64,000 nt of DNA from Castor canadensis (GCF_047511655.1 NC_133405.1:93595598-93659597), one strand, 5' to 3'; positions 11,729-24,683 are shown, counted from the first letter of the stretch. The notes: generated from the sequence alone by a model not told the origin. Numbers and translations are program-made.

Positions 11729-13084
11729 TTTTTTTTTATTTTATTTTAATATATTTCTAGGAAGTTGCATTTGCATTGCTTTTTAATTAATTGTTAAAAT
11801 TATTCCTGTATGTAGACAAACTGTTTGAAAAACAGAAGGTTGACAAGCAGAAGAGTGATTAAGGTGACTAATCTCTAAGTCTCCACTCTTGGAAAAAGAG
11901 AACTTGTTGTCTCATCACCTTAAAAGGTGATACGCATGAAAAGTGAGAGATGAACTCTAAGCTTCCGTGTATTTGTTTCTCAGTGTCTGGCTTATATCAG
12001 TTAACATAATGTCCTCCAGTTCCATATATTGTGCCACCAATGACAGTTTATATCATTAGCTCATTTTCAAAAGTGATGTGCTATGTGCTGTTGGAGAATG
12101 TGTTCTCATGTAAATTTCTTGTCTGTGCATATACCCAATGGTCAGACCCTTCCATAAAGGGGTGCCCTTCAAGATAGACCCATGTGTGAGGCTAAAACTA
12201 GTCCAAATGGATTCAGTCGTGAAGTTTTTAGTAAGCAGAGCAAGGTAGTAGCAAGAAGCTAAACTGAGCCCAGGATTTAAAGCTGTGAATTGAGAGAAAA
12301 TTGAGATATAAATCAATGTGGAGTGGTGCAACTTAAAAGGAGTTGGGCACTGTGAGGGAGGACAATAACAGAATGATTGAAGGAAGTATGAAATACAGAA
12401 TTTGGGAAAGATTTAGACAGCTTTGATCCAATGACATCTCTATTTGACCTCTTGTCCCTCAAACTCAAATACAGGCTCTTCTTCCTTTGTTGATCCTTAC
12501 TTTCACTGTATATATTACTAACTACATTGTGGTAGGCCATTCAGGGAGTCAGGAGCATGGTTAATGTGGCGTTTGGTTGCTTATAAAAATATTATTTAAT
12601 ATCCTCCATACTCCATTAGATCTGCAGCTAGCCTTTGGGGGAATTTGGAGTTTTAGTAAGCCTAAAATGGTAGTGCTGGTCCCATTTCCCAAATACTGAA
12701 GCAGGTGAAAGATCCTCTCTTGATACTGATGAGGAGAGATCAGGGGAGTATGTGGTTGAATTCTTCTATTTCAGAAATCAGGAAAGTGCCATGTGAATTC
12801 AATGAAGGGAGGTGCCCAATCTGCTCCCATATTTATGACTTGTCATGCTGGTTATAGATTTCTGTGTCCTCTTTTAACTTGAAAGGATGGAGTGGGCAGA
12901 ACATGTTCCAATTTCCTAGTACTGAAGGAATAAACTCCTAATCCAGTTTATGCTTTCCAGATTTTTAAAATTAAATAATTCTTCTATAGCTATAGATAAT
13001 TATTTAACTGAAACACAGCATGCATAATTTCACAAAATAAATTAAATAGAATGCCATTCAGTCACAAAAATATTAAAACCTGTC
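11729..13084. other. Mostly anonymous; short ancient L1 fragment near 11,980-12,035
   Basis: A reversed old-L1 phrase ('agtgtctggcttatatcagt', 'cataatgtcctccagtt') marks 11,980-12,030. The rest, including the 91- and 75-residue minus-strand ORFs at 12,056-12,540, shows no known domain and I call no gene. Confidence 0.4.
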
Positions 13085-13360
13085 ATTCAGAGCAACAGCA
13101 AAGATCAAAAGGATCACAGTTTGAAGCCAGCCCAAATGAAATGTTCCCAAGACCCCATCTCAACTGATGTCTGGTCGCTGTGTCAAATGCCTGTCATCTC
13201 ATCTATGCAGAGAAGCACAAATATGAGGATCATGCTTTAGGCAAGCCTGTGCATAAAATAAGACCTTACTAGCTGGTAGAATACCTGCCTTGCAAGCACA
13301 AGGCCTTGAGTTCAACAACCCGGTACCACCAAAAAAAAAAACAAAACAAAAAAAAACTAC
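13085..13360 (+). mobile_element. Composite B1/ID-like SINE, plus strand
   Basis: A diverged B1-like part ('ggatcacagtttgaagccag') leads into the ID-like half ('ctggtagaatacctgccttg', 'caaggccttgagttcaacaa') and an A-rich tail at 13,330-13,358. Confidence 0.75.
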
Positions 13361-14367
13361 ATGGTTCTTCACAAATATATACAATTTTATGTTTTTATGT
13401 ATCAAGGCTTTAAAATTTTTTTTAAATTAGAAATTGATATAGTCTTATAAATTGGGAAAAATGTTGAATTTTCATTAAAATGTTTAGTGCGAGATGAATT
13501 GAAGTAGGAGCTTGTCTCTCTATAGACCAGGCCAGAATGTCAAATACCCAAACTAAAGAAATGATGGACATACACTTTCTGAGAACAGGTTTATTCTGAG
13601 TAGGGGAAATAGAGTGGCCACCAGAAAATTCCACCAAAGGGAGGGGTCTTCTCCCAGAAGAGGATGTCTTCCTTCAGTATTCAAGAGAATCCCTTACCTA
13701 GTCAATAGTCTACATTCATCTAGGAAAAGTCAGAAGATATCTATTGAGAATGTCCTGTTGTAGTGAAGATCATCTAGAATGTACTTGTATGTTGGAGGGT
13801 AGAACAGTATCTTAGTCCAACCTGAAAAGGTTTTGCAACAGAGTAATTCTACATTTGGTGAAATTTAAGCTTCAGACAATAATATGTCTCATTATTCATT
13901 GCTTATCTGAAATACAAATTTTATGAAATGTCCTGTATTTATTTGCTATATCTGGCAAGACTCCTCCTGGTATCCTGAGGAAATAAAAGAACTTGTAGAT
14001 ACAAATAAGGAAATTGAAGTAGTATGTTAAATCTATATTAGAAGAGGACAACCAACACATTCATAAATGAGACACAGAATAAAAATGGCAAATATTATTA
14101 CTAGCTAAAACTGGATTAAAAACATGTAAGAGCCAGTTTTGAAAAGTCAAAATGAATAAAGTAGTTGAAAATTCTAAACAGGTTGTGTGGTAGCTCATGA
14201 AATCTAAGGTAGCCTCTAATGATCTCTACTATCATTCACACTCTTGTGTAGTGTAGTCCTCGCTCACATCATACCAGAATTGGCAAGTATAACTGCTAGA
14301 ACACACCAGAAGTGAGGGTATGTCACTACTATTAATACAGACACTGCTGCTTCCACCTTGGAAGTGA

Positions 14368-14369
<2 letters not shown>
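13361..14369. other. Anonymous sequence, no gene seen
   Basis: No repeat or coding signature was recognised. Confidence 0.4.

Positions 14370-14434
<65 letters not shown>
14370..14434 (+). repeat. (TC)n microsatellite
   Basis: A nearly pure tc dinucleotide run of about 65 bp. It creates a spurious Arg-Glu repeat ORF on the minus strand. Confidence 0.95.
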
Positions 14435-14438
<4 letters not shown>

Positions 14439-14645
14439 TTACTCAAAGCCTTTTAGAATGACCCACATAGTAAGGAACTTGACCCTTCTTTCAGTAGTTA
14501 CGTGGTTAACTATCTTGGAAGCAGATCTGCAAGCTGCAGTGATGCCTTCAGATGACTGATGGACTGAGGATTGCTGTCCTAGTTGATAGTCTAACAGCAA
14601 CCTCATGAAAAACTCTATGTCAAAACCACCCAGCTGAACTTCCTG

Positions 14646-14743
14646 ATTCTTTTTTATTTTTAATTTTGGTGGTACTGAGGTTTGAACTCAGGACTTCATA
14701 CTTGCAAAGCAGGTGCTCTACCACTTGAGCCATACCTGATTCT
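14646..14743 (-). mobile_element. ID-like SINE half, minus strand
   Basis: A well-preserved reversed unit: 'tttggtggtactgaggtttg', 'aactcaggacttcatacttg', 'caggtgctctaccacttgag'. It is one of the least diverged SINE copies in the window. Confidence 0.9.
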
Positions 14744-15231
14744 TTGACTCTCACCTCTGAGTGAATAAATATTTGTGTTTTAAGTTGTTAAATTTGTGGA
14801 TAAAATTAGTTACACAGCAAGCAATGACTAATAGAAATCACATAAACGATGCAAAAAATGAACTAATGATTGAAGACATTCAACTTGTACCAATGTATAA
14901 AATTAAACATTCATTAAAACTGTCAGGAAAGCAGAGCAGGAATAACTAGCCTGCAGAAAGATGTGAATAATCTTCAGCAACCCATCAAAATCTGATAATT
15001 AATTTCCTGCCAAAACAAGACTCACATCTCTGTCCCTCATAGCAAGAGGTAGTTTTAGCAAACACTAGAGTGTTCTACTTCTGACCCTCAATGGGTGAAT
15101 CAATATCCATCTGGATCATAGCTCTCAGCATTTCCTTCAAAATATGAAGCAGGTATATTGGTGTAGTATGATGTCATGGATTGAAAAAATGTTGGACAAA
15201 ATCTGTAAATAAATTTAGAAAGTGAAAAATG

Positions 15232-15352
15232 TTGGCAAAGCTGGGTATTGTGGTACATACCTGTAGTCCAAGCTACTTGGAAGACTGAGGCAGGAAGATT
15301 ATTTGAGTCCAGGAGTTTGAGGACAGCCCGGATAACATGGAAAAACCTCATC
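15232..15352 (+). mobile_element. B1-like 7SL SINE, plus strand
   Basis: It reads 'ctgggtattgtggtacatac', 'ctgtagtccaagctacttgg', 'actgaggcaggaagattatt' and 'gagtccaggagtttgaggac', a 7SL-derived monomer without the ID-like right half. Confidence 0.85.
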
Positions 15353-16389
15353 TGTAACAGTGGTGGCAGCAGTAATAATTAGGCAAAGGGGATATTCCTC
15401 AGCCGATGAATCATTAATGTATAAATACTTGACAATTTAACCTACAGTGTGCAGAAGTGACAAAAATGTTAGCAGGTTTTTGGAGAAAATGGTTTTCAGT
15501 GAAGATTTAATTAACACATTGACAAACAAGAAAAAGATAATTCAATTTTATTGAAGCCTAAACAATAACAAGAACAAAAAAGAAAAGTTAAAAATCCTAA
15601 AGGTATACACAAATAGGCTTAAATATACCAACAACAGGTTGAAAATGTCCTACAGTACTTAAAGATTGTCAGTATGTCAAAATGGAAAGATTAGTGACCT
15701 GGGTAATATTTTAAAGTGTTAGAAATGGTGTTCTAATTTCTGCATGGTATCATGTTCGCTTTGTAGCTTTCAACCTCTGAGACTGAGAAATGAAGTATAT
15801 TGCCCTAGAATAAGAAGGGTTTAGTAAAACAAAAGGTTTGAAACCAGCTTTGACAGGCTAAATTATATAATTTCTCCAGTTACACAGAGAAAACAACCTT
15901 GTCTGCCATAAGAGCTTAGCTGTGATATTGAAAAGAAAGATGGAATAGCATTAATAGAGAAAGGCTTCCATTGTGGATCAGGAAATTAGGGGAAAGAGAC
16001 AAAAGACACACCAAGAAGGGGAAAGCTGCTGGCCCTGTGTAACCCGAATCTCCCTTTCTAGGAGATACTTAATAGTTATGTAGAATGCTAAGGGAAGGTG
16101 AGCTTTTACTTAATTGCAATTTAGTACTCTTCACCAGGTGGAACGAAACAAAACCCACAAAATTATATGGTAGTTTTAAACTCAATTTTATCAGTAATTA
16201 AGTTAGAACGAAAGTGCAATCATTAAAAGTCAAAGATCATCAGAAAGAACTTTTTAAAAATTTAACTCAAAGCACATCTAGGTTAAAAGTAAGAGGTAGA
16301 AAACTATCATGCAAAGACTAGTAAAATAAAGTTGGCATATCTCTATTGATATAAAAGTCAAGAGATGACAGCAAAAACATAAAGAATAA
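15353..16389. other. Anonymous sequence, no gene seen
   Basis: No coding frame or repeat could be supported, though scattered AT-rich stretches may be old L1. Confidence 0.35.
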
Positions 16390-17070
16390 AACAGAATAAA
16401 CTTAACCAAGGAGGTAAAAGACTTGTACACTTAAAACTATAAAAATTGCTGAAAGAAATTAAAGAAGACACAAATAAAACAAAAGGCCTCTCATGTTCAT
16501 AAGTCAGAAGGCTTAATACTGTTAATTATTAAAATGTCCACATTACCCAGAGCAACCTACAGATTCAATGCAATCCCATCAAATTTCCAAAGACATTTTC
16601 ACAGATAAAGAAATAACAATTCTAACGTACATATGGAATCATGAAAGACCTACTATTATTCTATTTCCTAAGATATTGCAGAAAGCAGAATAAACCTGAC
16701 TTCCAAATATATTACAGAGCTACAGTAACTAAACCAGTATGGTACTGGCATAAAAATATACTCATAGACCAGTAGAACAGAGTAGAGAGCACAGGAAAAA
16801 ACTCCTGCGTATACAGTCAAATGATCTTTGACAATGGTGTCAAGAATCCACAATGAGAAAGAACATTCTCTTTAATCATTTTGGAAAAACTGGGTATCCA
16901 CAAAATGAAATTTGACCCTCACCTTACGTAATACATATACTTCATCAACGCAAAATTAATTAAATTTTTAAGTGAGACCCTAAACTGCCAAAACTCTAGA
17001 AGAAAGCAAAAGGAAAAATCTCCTTGGCATTGGCCTTGACAAAGATTTCATAGTTATGATAGTAAAAGCA
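16390..17070 (+). mobile_element. Ancient L1 ORF2 fragment, plus strand
   Basis: This is the post-RT part of ORF2 in an eroded copy. The order is 'agattcaatgcaatcccatc' (16,561), 'tacagagctacagtaactaa' (16,714), 'ccagtatggtactggcataa', and 'tttgacaatggtgtcaag' (16,829). Many stops are present. Its right edge abuts the inverted-repeat transposon at 17,072. Confidence 0.8.
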
Positions 17071-17071
17071 T

Positions 17072-17458
17072 GGGAGTGTGACAAATACTGTAGCCACTGT
17101 AATTTCAGTTCTGTAGCAACAGTCAGATTATAATGACTCTGGGATTTATTATTAAAAGATTTTCAAATTAAAAAATTGCAGTTCACCATTTTGTCATGGA
17201 CTGTTCAAATGCAGCTTTCCTCTTAAGTTTGTAAAGTAATAGTTGTTATAACATGCATGAGTTCTAATTACACCTAAAATATGTCTTTTTATGTCCTAGT
17301 GAAGCAGTCATAGTACTCTCTTTAAAGCATATGACAAAAAAACAAGTGACTCTACTAATGCAATTTGGTTTCACCTCTATATTCCCCATCAAGAAGACGT
17401 TAGAAAAATAGTGCTACAGAACTGAAATTTCAGTGACTGTTACATCTGCCACACTCCC
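17072..17458. mobile_element. Non-autonomous DNA transposon with long terminal inverted repeats
   Basis: The ends are inverted copies of each other for about 48 bp. 17,072-17,119 begins 'gggagtgtgacaaatactgt' and ends 'aatttcagttctgtagca'. The reverse complement of 17,411-17,458 begins 'gggagtgtggcagatgtaac' and ends 'aatttcagttctgtagcac'. The 290-bp interior has no ORF. No clear target duplication remains, so the superfamily (hAT, Tc1/mariner or other) is not assigned. The arms differ at several sites, which indicates an old insertion. Confidence 0.85.
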
Positions 17459-18239
17459 ACTAACTAGGCCCATTTAGCTGTTGAAATGAAGTGATGGGAA
17501 CACACAGGCTCTGGAGTTCTTCCTGGACTCTCTATGCTGTCTTGTAGTGCCCCTGGCACATGTGTGAAGTTGCAATCCAGAGCGATGGGTGCATTCTTTG
17601 CTACAAATCTATATATCTTAGGAATGCAGTCAGAACTCCCCCAACCCCCACTGTTCAGAGCCTTTCCTAACCACCTTGCCAACCCCTGCACAGGTCCCAC
17701 TGGTTTCCTTACTGGAAGAAACATAGTAAATAAGAGATCATAGGAAATGTCTCTTCACATATTTCAGTTCTCTCAGAGTGGGTTTGTGTTCTTCACCCAC
17801 ACTTTGTCCAGAAATAGCCAGTAGCAGTATTCCCTACTCTCACGTTCATAATAATTTGTAGATCTACTTACTTAGATCATCCTTCAATTAGGGGTTGCAT
17901 TGGCTACCTAACTGGTGTTTCCCACAGACTAGTCCCTCAGTAAAAACGTTTATATCAACACAGCACTGCCAATTTAGTTACTTTAGGTTGTAAACAGGGA
18001 TGGAGTGGGGTGCATAGATATCACTCACCCTCATGTATGTAAACCCAGTCATCCTCTGCCCGCTTTCACTCTGACAGTGAGTCTTCCTCTGTGTTTGATT
18101 CTTGCTTCTTATGCTACCCCATTCGATATTTTTTTGTTTTGCTTTTTTTTAAAACTGGGTCCCTTTCCTATATTCTTCCTTTGTACTTCAAATATTTTCT
18201 TTTTTTTTTAAATATGATTTAGGCACTTTTGTTTTTAGC
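17459..18239. other. Anonymous sequence, no gene seen
   Basis: The overlapping ORFs on both strands at 17,464-17,743 (up to 86 residues) have no recognisable motif. Composition here is less AT-rich, but I see no splice or domain evidence for an exon. Confidence 0.4.
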
Positions 18240-18362
18240 TTTGTTTTGTTTTGTTTGAGATAGAGTCTTGTCTTGTAACCCAGGCTGGCCTGGAACTCAT
18301 AGTCCTCCTGCCTCAGCCTCCCAAGTGCTGGGATTAAAGATGTGCACAATCAAGACTGGCCT
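18240..18362 (-). mobile_element. B1-like SINE, minus strand
   Basis: A (GTTTT)n head gives way to 'gagatagagtcttgtcttgt', 'aacccaggctggcctggaac', 'tcagcctcccaagtgctggg' and 'attaaagatgtgcacaatc', a reversed B1 with good preservation. Confidence 0.9.
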
Positions 18363-21289
18363 CCTTCCTGTTTATATGTCTAACTACTAGAGTGAGACAT
18401 ATCCACTGTGGCCAGGATCATGTGTCATTGCTTTTTATATTTCCAGCATCCCAGACATTTCCTGAAAGAGGTTAACCTTCATCTCATTGTACATTGTGTT
18501 AGCTGATATTTTCTAAGGACCCTAGCAGGAAAGGCACCTACTCAGCTGTGAGCACTATAGATGTAATATTTGTAAGGGACCTTACCTGTGGCCTTTTTTT
18601 TCCTGTGTCATCCTCTAGCGGAGATACTCTGCCATGTTGCCCTTGGTTTCTTGCATGTCACCACACATCTTTTATGACTAAGGCTAGGCTGCTTGATGAC
18701 AGAATCTCAGAAGGACACCCTGAAATTCCCCTTGGAAAAATGGGAGGGAAACAGCTTTGTGAAGTGCTGCCTCTAGGCAGTTGAGCACGGGTAATTTCAC
18801 TTATATGCACCTTACAGTACTTCTGTGGACAATAAAACTGTTTTCTGCCTTAGTGTATGGCTGTAGGATGAATAGCAGAGAAACCTAGACCATTTGTCAT
18901 GGGGCATTTCAAACAGTGGGACTAGGGAAGCATGTAGCTGACACAGTGCTGATCTTGCTTTTGCTGTGTCTGTAACTAATACGCTATTCAAATTCATTTG
19001 AATTCATTGCCTGCTTATCAGAAAAATCTATGGAAGTGTGACAAGCCAACTTAACAACTGCAGAAGTGATACCTACGACTATAGTAGCCAGTGCAGTGCT
19101 GCTTAGGGACTGATAGAGCACTTGATGGCCAACTGGTGTGTCATGTTGGATGGCCAAAATACTGACTTATTTTCCTTGGCAACACACACAGAAAAGAGCG
19201 GTTTTCAGCACATATGATGACTGAGAGCAGCATTTGTCAAATTTCTGTCATTTATAAAGCAACTGTAGATCTGATACTATGTCTGACACCAAACACAATA
19301 TATTGTTATTTAATTGACATACTTAAATCACTTTAACCATATTTATTTAAAAGATAACTTGACAACCCTACATGAAATTCAAAAGCAGTAACTCTTGATG
19401 GAGATGTAATTATAAAGGAAAATTAAATGAAAAAATGTTTAAAATTTAAGTGGAAATATGGTATTTATCTAATGAACCCAATGCATTTGTAGTAGAACAT
19501 CAATTAGTGTTTTATCTCATTTATCTTCTATTTTAGAAATGGGGAACAGATAAAAATGTAGCATGTTTCTCACAATCAAGTAGCCATTGTGGCAGAACCA
19601 GAAGGGAAACCTATGGCCATTTCACGCCATAGCCCAGAAACATACAGGATAGGTGGGACCACAAGAATTTTGTGAGCTTGTATCTCTTGCTCTTTTCACT
19701 CTGCTTCTAGCTTGTTTCTGATCATTTTCAGTCAGTTCCATATCTAGAGATCTCTTGCTTATTTGAACCATGTATTTTTGTCACATTGGGACCAGTCTCT
19801 TAAGGAGCTAGCTCCTGCTGATTGGCTTCCAGTTAAGGCCCTTACAAATACAAGTTTTAGCCTTAAAATACAACACAGAAACAATGAAATTATAATGTTC
19901 ATTCCCTCAGGTTATGAAATAAAAGTCTTTAGGCTAGCATGGTAGTAAATGTAATAAATAAGAATCCCAAGGAAATTACTTTAGGGTTTTTTTTTTTTTG
20001 GCAAGGAAAGGAAAGCAGGATTTAGAAAATATCACTCTCATTCTTTCCCAAGATGGCCTCAGACTACTTAGTTGACCCTTTTGCACTTATCTATTATGGT
20101 ACTTGCTAGCACACATAACATATTAAATCAGTGATTGTGCATATTGTTCATATACTTAACACGGAAATGTTTGTATTTCTCTAAATAGATTATAAATTTA
20201 AGGCTGAAATGATGACTGACATTGAAAGTTATACCTCAGGGCCTAGCATATTACATAGCATGAGTAACCACCAGGATAGGCAGACCGAAAATATGTATTA
20301 AAAATATATAAAACAAGCTCAAATTCTAGAATATACTTCAAACCTAGTAATCTGATTTCCTGAAACTTTCCAGTGTCACAAAAGACAAAGAAATATAAAA
20401 GAGCTAGTCTATATTAAAGTAGAATAAATAGGTTTGAAAAGTAAATGCAATCCATGATTCTGGACTGGGCTCTGGATCAGAAAAAAAAAATCCTATACTG
20501 GAAATTAGCAGGAAACCTAGGGAAATTTGAATAAAGACTATATATTAAATGGTTGCATTTTGTCATTTTACAGTTGACAGCATACAGTGGTGGCATAACA
20601 GGTCACAATATCTGACACTTAATCTAGAGGATTCGATATTAAGAACAATAAGCACAACAAATACAAGTGAATCATGTATGAGAGGTAGGGACAAACAGAG
20701 ATGGCAGCGGATAATAGTCCAACATGACAAAACTATTGAAATTTGTGAATCTAAGTGAAAATTATATAAGAACTAACTGCTCTTTACTTGCAACTTTTTG
20801 AAAATTTTCTTTTTTTCATAATAAAAAAGTATCAATAAGTGTAATGTATGCAATTACATTGTCTTCCTAAAGGAAGACATGGTAACATAAACAACAGTGA
20901 AGACTAGACTTCCTGCATTTATTTTCCTATATTGTGGAACCTAACTTTTAAATGATCATCTAAGGATAAACCACAATACAGCTGCATTTAATTTGGTGAG
21001 CATTACCTACTGACAAAATCCGAAGTTTATACCATGGATAGAATTTCAATTGGAATCAACATGTAATTTTCTAAAGTATTAACCCAATTACTTGAGAGCC
21101 TCTGACAACCATCTGCTACTAGAGTAATTGAGAACTTCTTTTGTTGAAGTAAAGTTATATTTAAGTGCCAAGGCCCTATGTGTAACTTTCCATAAAGAAA
21201 TCCAAAGTTCAAACACAGTATGTAAAACAACAGCAAAATTATTGTCTGACAGTGAGAATAAGAAAGTGAGGTGGAGCAGAATCTAGACC
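18363..21289. other. About 2.9 kb anonymous sequence, no gene seen
   Basis: Several short ORFs occur (for example 18,548-18,784 and 20,549-20,758), but none has a recognised domain. No repeat core is clear. A T-run at 19,988-20,000 is the only low-complexity mark. It may be single-copy intergenic DNA. Confidence 0.4.
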
Positions 21290-21608
21290 TAAAAAAATAA
21301 AAAATAATATGACATGATTGTTAAAGAGGGGAATGTTTGGTGGTGGTGGGAAGCAGCAGGTGGAGGCAGTGGGAAGGAGGGTGATGGGTGTATGTGTGTG
21401 AATATAATGGAAGTGCATTATATATGTGTATTAAAATAGTCTAATGAAGTCCAACAAGCCTGTTAAAAAGGAGGGAGAAGAAGGGAAGGAGGTTTTAAAA
21501 GAGTAATATAGATGGGGTGAATTTGGTCAAAGTACATTATATGCATATTATAAATATCACAATGAAACTCCTATAATTAATTTATGCTAATAAAATTAAA
21601 TAGGAAAA
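21290..21608 (+). mobile_element. L1 3'UTR fragment, plus strand
   Basis: A purine-rich G-run segment ('gggaagcagcaggtggaggc') is followed by the standard 3' end of the younger L1 family here ('gtacattatatgcatattat', 'atcacaatgaaactcctata') and ends in 'ctaataaaattaaat'. Confidence 0.85.
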
Positions 21609-22339
21609 AAGAACTCTGCAAGAAAGGAATTCAGCTGAACTGGTGTTGAACTGATCTTTTTTAAGTGGGTAAAAATGAGAAGAACTACAGAAGAAAGAAA
21701 GTGAGGTGGAAATTAAAGGACATTGCTGTCAGGCATATTTTCAAAAACTTTTCACCAGAGAATTGCTAAAATAATCCATGACTTGAGGTATCTAAATGAT
21801 TTGCTTCAAAATACTACATTTGGAATAAATAATTTGTCTGTTCTGATAGTCTTAGTCTATTTCATTCTTAGATTTCATAGCTATAGAATTTAATCACCTT
21901 GTAAAATTCACTTAAAACATATACTAAACAAGCTATCCTTTTTTCAGTTTCCTGAAATAGCAAGCTTTTTGCCAAAATTATCATATAAAAATATCAAATA
22001 AGAGAAACAGTGTCAATCACTTGACATAGCTCTTTTCTGGGGTTGCTCTCTGTTCTATTAAACCAAATCTATTTGTGGGACTTGGAGGGTAGTGTGTGTG
22101 CAAACAGAAAACTCTGTTATTAATTCATGTCAATAATATATAGCACACATACACATGTATTAAATGCAATGCACAAGTATATCACGGTTATATCTTATAG
22201 TAGGTCTGAGACTCTTTTCCAACATTATTATAGATATTAATTCTTAGTAAAGTTATTCTACACTCAGAGAGGCTACTCCATGTAGTTGGCCACAAGGATT
22301 TTTGCAGGGTGTGAAAACTGTTGCTAACAAGCATAGGAT
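21609..22339. other. Anonymous sequence
   Basis: No gene or recognisable repeat. Confidence 0.35.
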
Positions 22340-22641
22340 GGGGCCTAGCATGGTGACATATGCCTGTAATCCTAGCTACTTGGGAGGCGATGATCAGGAG
22401 GATCACAGTTCAAGGTGAGCCCAGGCAAAAGGTTCATAAGATCCCATCTCAATCAATAAAAGCTGAGCATGGTGGTGAGCACCTGTCATCCCAACACAGG
22501 AAGCATAAATAGGACGATCACTGTCAAGGCCAGTCTAGGCATGAATGAGAGACCCTATTTGAAAAATAACTAAGTAAAAAGTTCTGGGAGTATAGTAGAC
22601 TACCTGCTTAGCAAGCCCTGAGTTCAAACCCCAATACCACA

Positions 22642-22687
<46 letters not shown>
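22340..22687 (+). mobile_element. Composite B1/ID-like SINE plus (CA)n tail
   Basis: The B1-like part ('gcctgtaatcctagctactt') is followed by a second B1-like piece ('gcacctgtcatcccaacaca') and the ID-like half ending 'gagttcaaaccccaatacca'. The tail has expanded to a (CA)n tract at 22,640-22,687. Confidence 0.85.
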
Positions 22688-22688
<1 letters not shown>

Positions 22689-23689
22689 CAAAACAGGAAG
22701 GAAGTCATGGGACATAATTTATTTCAGGGAAACAGATGAACATATGCATTCAGGCAATACCAGAGTATAGTCCTCCAAGATCAATGTTTCCCTTTTGTAA
22801 GCCAATTGTTATTCCCTAACATAAAAGAAGATTTTTATAACTATGTCTACACTACTTAAACAGTTAAAATAAATAAATTCCTGCTAATAAATTCCAGTAA
22901 GTGTTAAGGTACTCAACACCATAGGCCCTCCCTCTGGCCCTTTGCCACCTCCTGGCCCTCAAGATACAGATCTTGATCTTCTTGATTTAAATCATGATCT
23001 TTCTCATGCATTCACGTTTCACAGTGTAAGTTAGAGTATCATGACTAAGGTAATGGTCAGCTATTCAAAAACATCCATGGTGAAATGGTGACATGAAAAT
23101 TTTGAAAATATTTTCAAATTAAGTCATAGAGTCATAAGTACATATACTTTCCAATGAAACCAAGTGTACATGTGTTTACATCATATTCAGAGACACAGAA
23201 ATCACCTGAAGGCATGTGGCAAAAGCTCTCTGACTTTACTGATAGACTTAGTTTCACAACTACCTTTTCTATGGTAAGATTTTAGAAAATACTGCCGGGA
23301 AATTAAAGTTGAATATCTACTGCTTTTCTTACACTCTTAATAAGAAGTTCATTTACCCCTAAAGTCAAGTGTTCTTGCAATGCACAACCACTACCATTCC
23401 TCCACCATGAGGAGGACTATTATCTTGAGCCTCTCCCTGCTCTGTTCAAGTCACAGACCTCATCACACCACCATACCAGAGAGAAGGCAGCTGTTTCCCC
23501 ACAGTCGCTCACATTTAAACTCCTATGAGTGTTAGCAAATCTGCAGGCTGTTTTACTGCCATTCATAAATAAACAAACAGTTCTAGGAGTATGCCAGAAA
23601 TTTTACTCAATAGCCAATGAATGGAGAAAGGGAGATCGTGCTCAAAAACACCTTCTCTCCAAACAAGTCTAGGGTGTATTTGTGGGGTG
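22688..23689. other. Anonymous sequence, no gene seen
   Basis: No coding or repeat signal could be supported. Confidence 0.35.
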
Positions 23690-23865
23690 GCAGGGCCTTT
23701 AACATGCTGGACAATTGCTCCACCGCTGAGCTAAACCCTGAGCCCTTGAGTATTTTTTCAGACAGGTTCTCTCTATGTAGGTCAAGCTGACCTTGAATTC
23801 ATAATCCTCCTGCATTTGTCTCCCAACTTCTGGGATTACAGGTGTGTACAACCATGCCCAGCTGG
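23690..23865 (-). mobile_element. ID + B1 composite SINE, minus strand
   Basis: A reversed ID-like part ('acatgctggacaattgctcc', 'accgctgagctaaaccctga') joins a reversed B1 ('gacaggttctctctatgtag', 'cttctgggattacaggtgtg'). Confidence 0.85.
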
Positions 23866-24458
23866 GATTTGGGTTTTTACTAAGGCTGTGTTATGAGGAA
23901 GTGTGATCTGAATGCTGTCATCACAGATTTTAATGGAGAAGGGAAGAGATTTACAAGAATCAACACATTACCTCTTTTCTTCTCTAAATTGGGCAGAGTT
24001 GAACCTGTCATGTTGTCAGTGGATGTGGTTTTTTTATCATGATAATGAGCCCTAATTGTCTAGAATATCAACATGGCCTCTAGACCAGATAGCAATTTTT
24101 CTTCATTCATTCATCTGTTTATAGATTCTCAGGTATGTTCCATAACTTGGCTATTGTATATAATGCTATAAAGAACATGGGAGTGCAAATATCTCTTCAC
24201 CATGTTGATTTAAATTTCTTTGGATAAATACCCAGAAGTAAGGTGACTGCATTGTTTGGTAGTTCTATTTTTGCTTTTTTGAGGAGCCTCTGCACTGTTC
24301 TTCATGGTGGCTGACCAATTTAAATTCCCATCAATACTGTACAAGGGTTCCCTTTTCTCCATATGTTGCCTTTTGATTTTGGATAAGAGCCATCTTACCA
24401 GGTGAGGAGAAATATTTCATCGTGGTTTTTATTTACTTTTCCCTGATGGTTAGCCATG

Positions 24459-24606
24459 TTGAGCAGCCTTTTTTTTTTTTTTGAAAGTTTTAGCAAGGAT
24501 TTATTTTAGTATAACAGGATAATGTACAGACAAAGGGGTGGGGGGAGAGGAAGAGAGAGAAACATTTCCCCATGCAGAAAATGGGAGCAAAGACTCCTTG
24601 AGCAGC
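24459..24606 (-). mobile_element. Retroposed, polyadenylated LTR 3' fragment with TSDs
   Basis: The duplicated 'ttgagcagc' at 24,459-24,467 and 24,598-24,606 brackets a piece that starts with a T-run on the plus strand (an A-tail on the minus strand). The body (24,483-24,597) carries 'ataacaggataatgtacaga' and 'gagaaacatttcccc', and on the minus strand an AATAAA just before the tail. It resembles the LTR segment at 58,930-59,030. The endogenous retroviral origin rests on that similarity. Confidence 0.65.
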
Positions 24607-24683
24607 TTTTTACTTGACTCATGGCCATTTGTATGCCTCTTTTTGGGGACAAGGTCTGTTCAAGTCCTTTGTCCATTTTTATT

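Noticed and set aside
14264..14446. 60-residue minus-strand ORF rich in Arg-Glu repeats
   Set aside because: It is a translation of the (TC)n microsatellite.
22640..22687. (CA)n tract considered as a Z-DNA regulatory element
   Set aside because: It is the expanded A-rich tail of a SINE; there is no evidence for a regulatory role.
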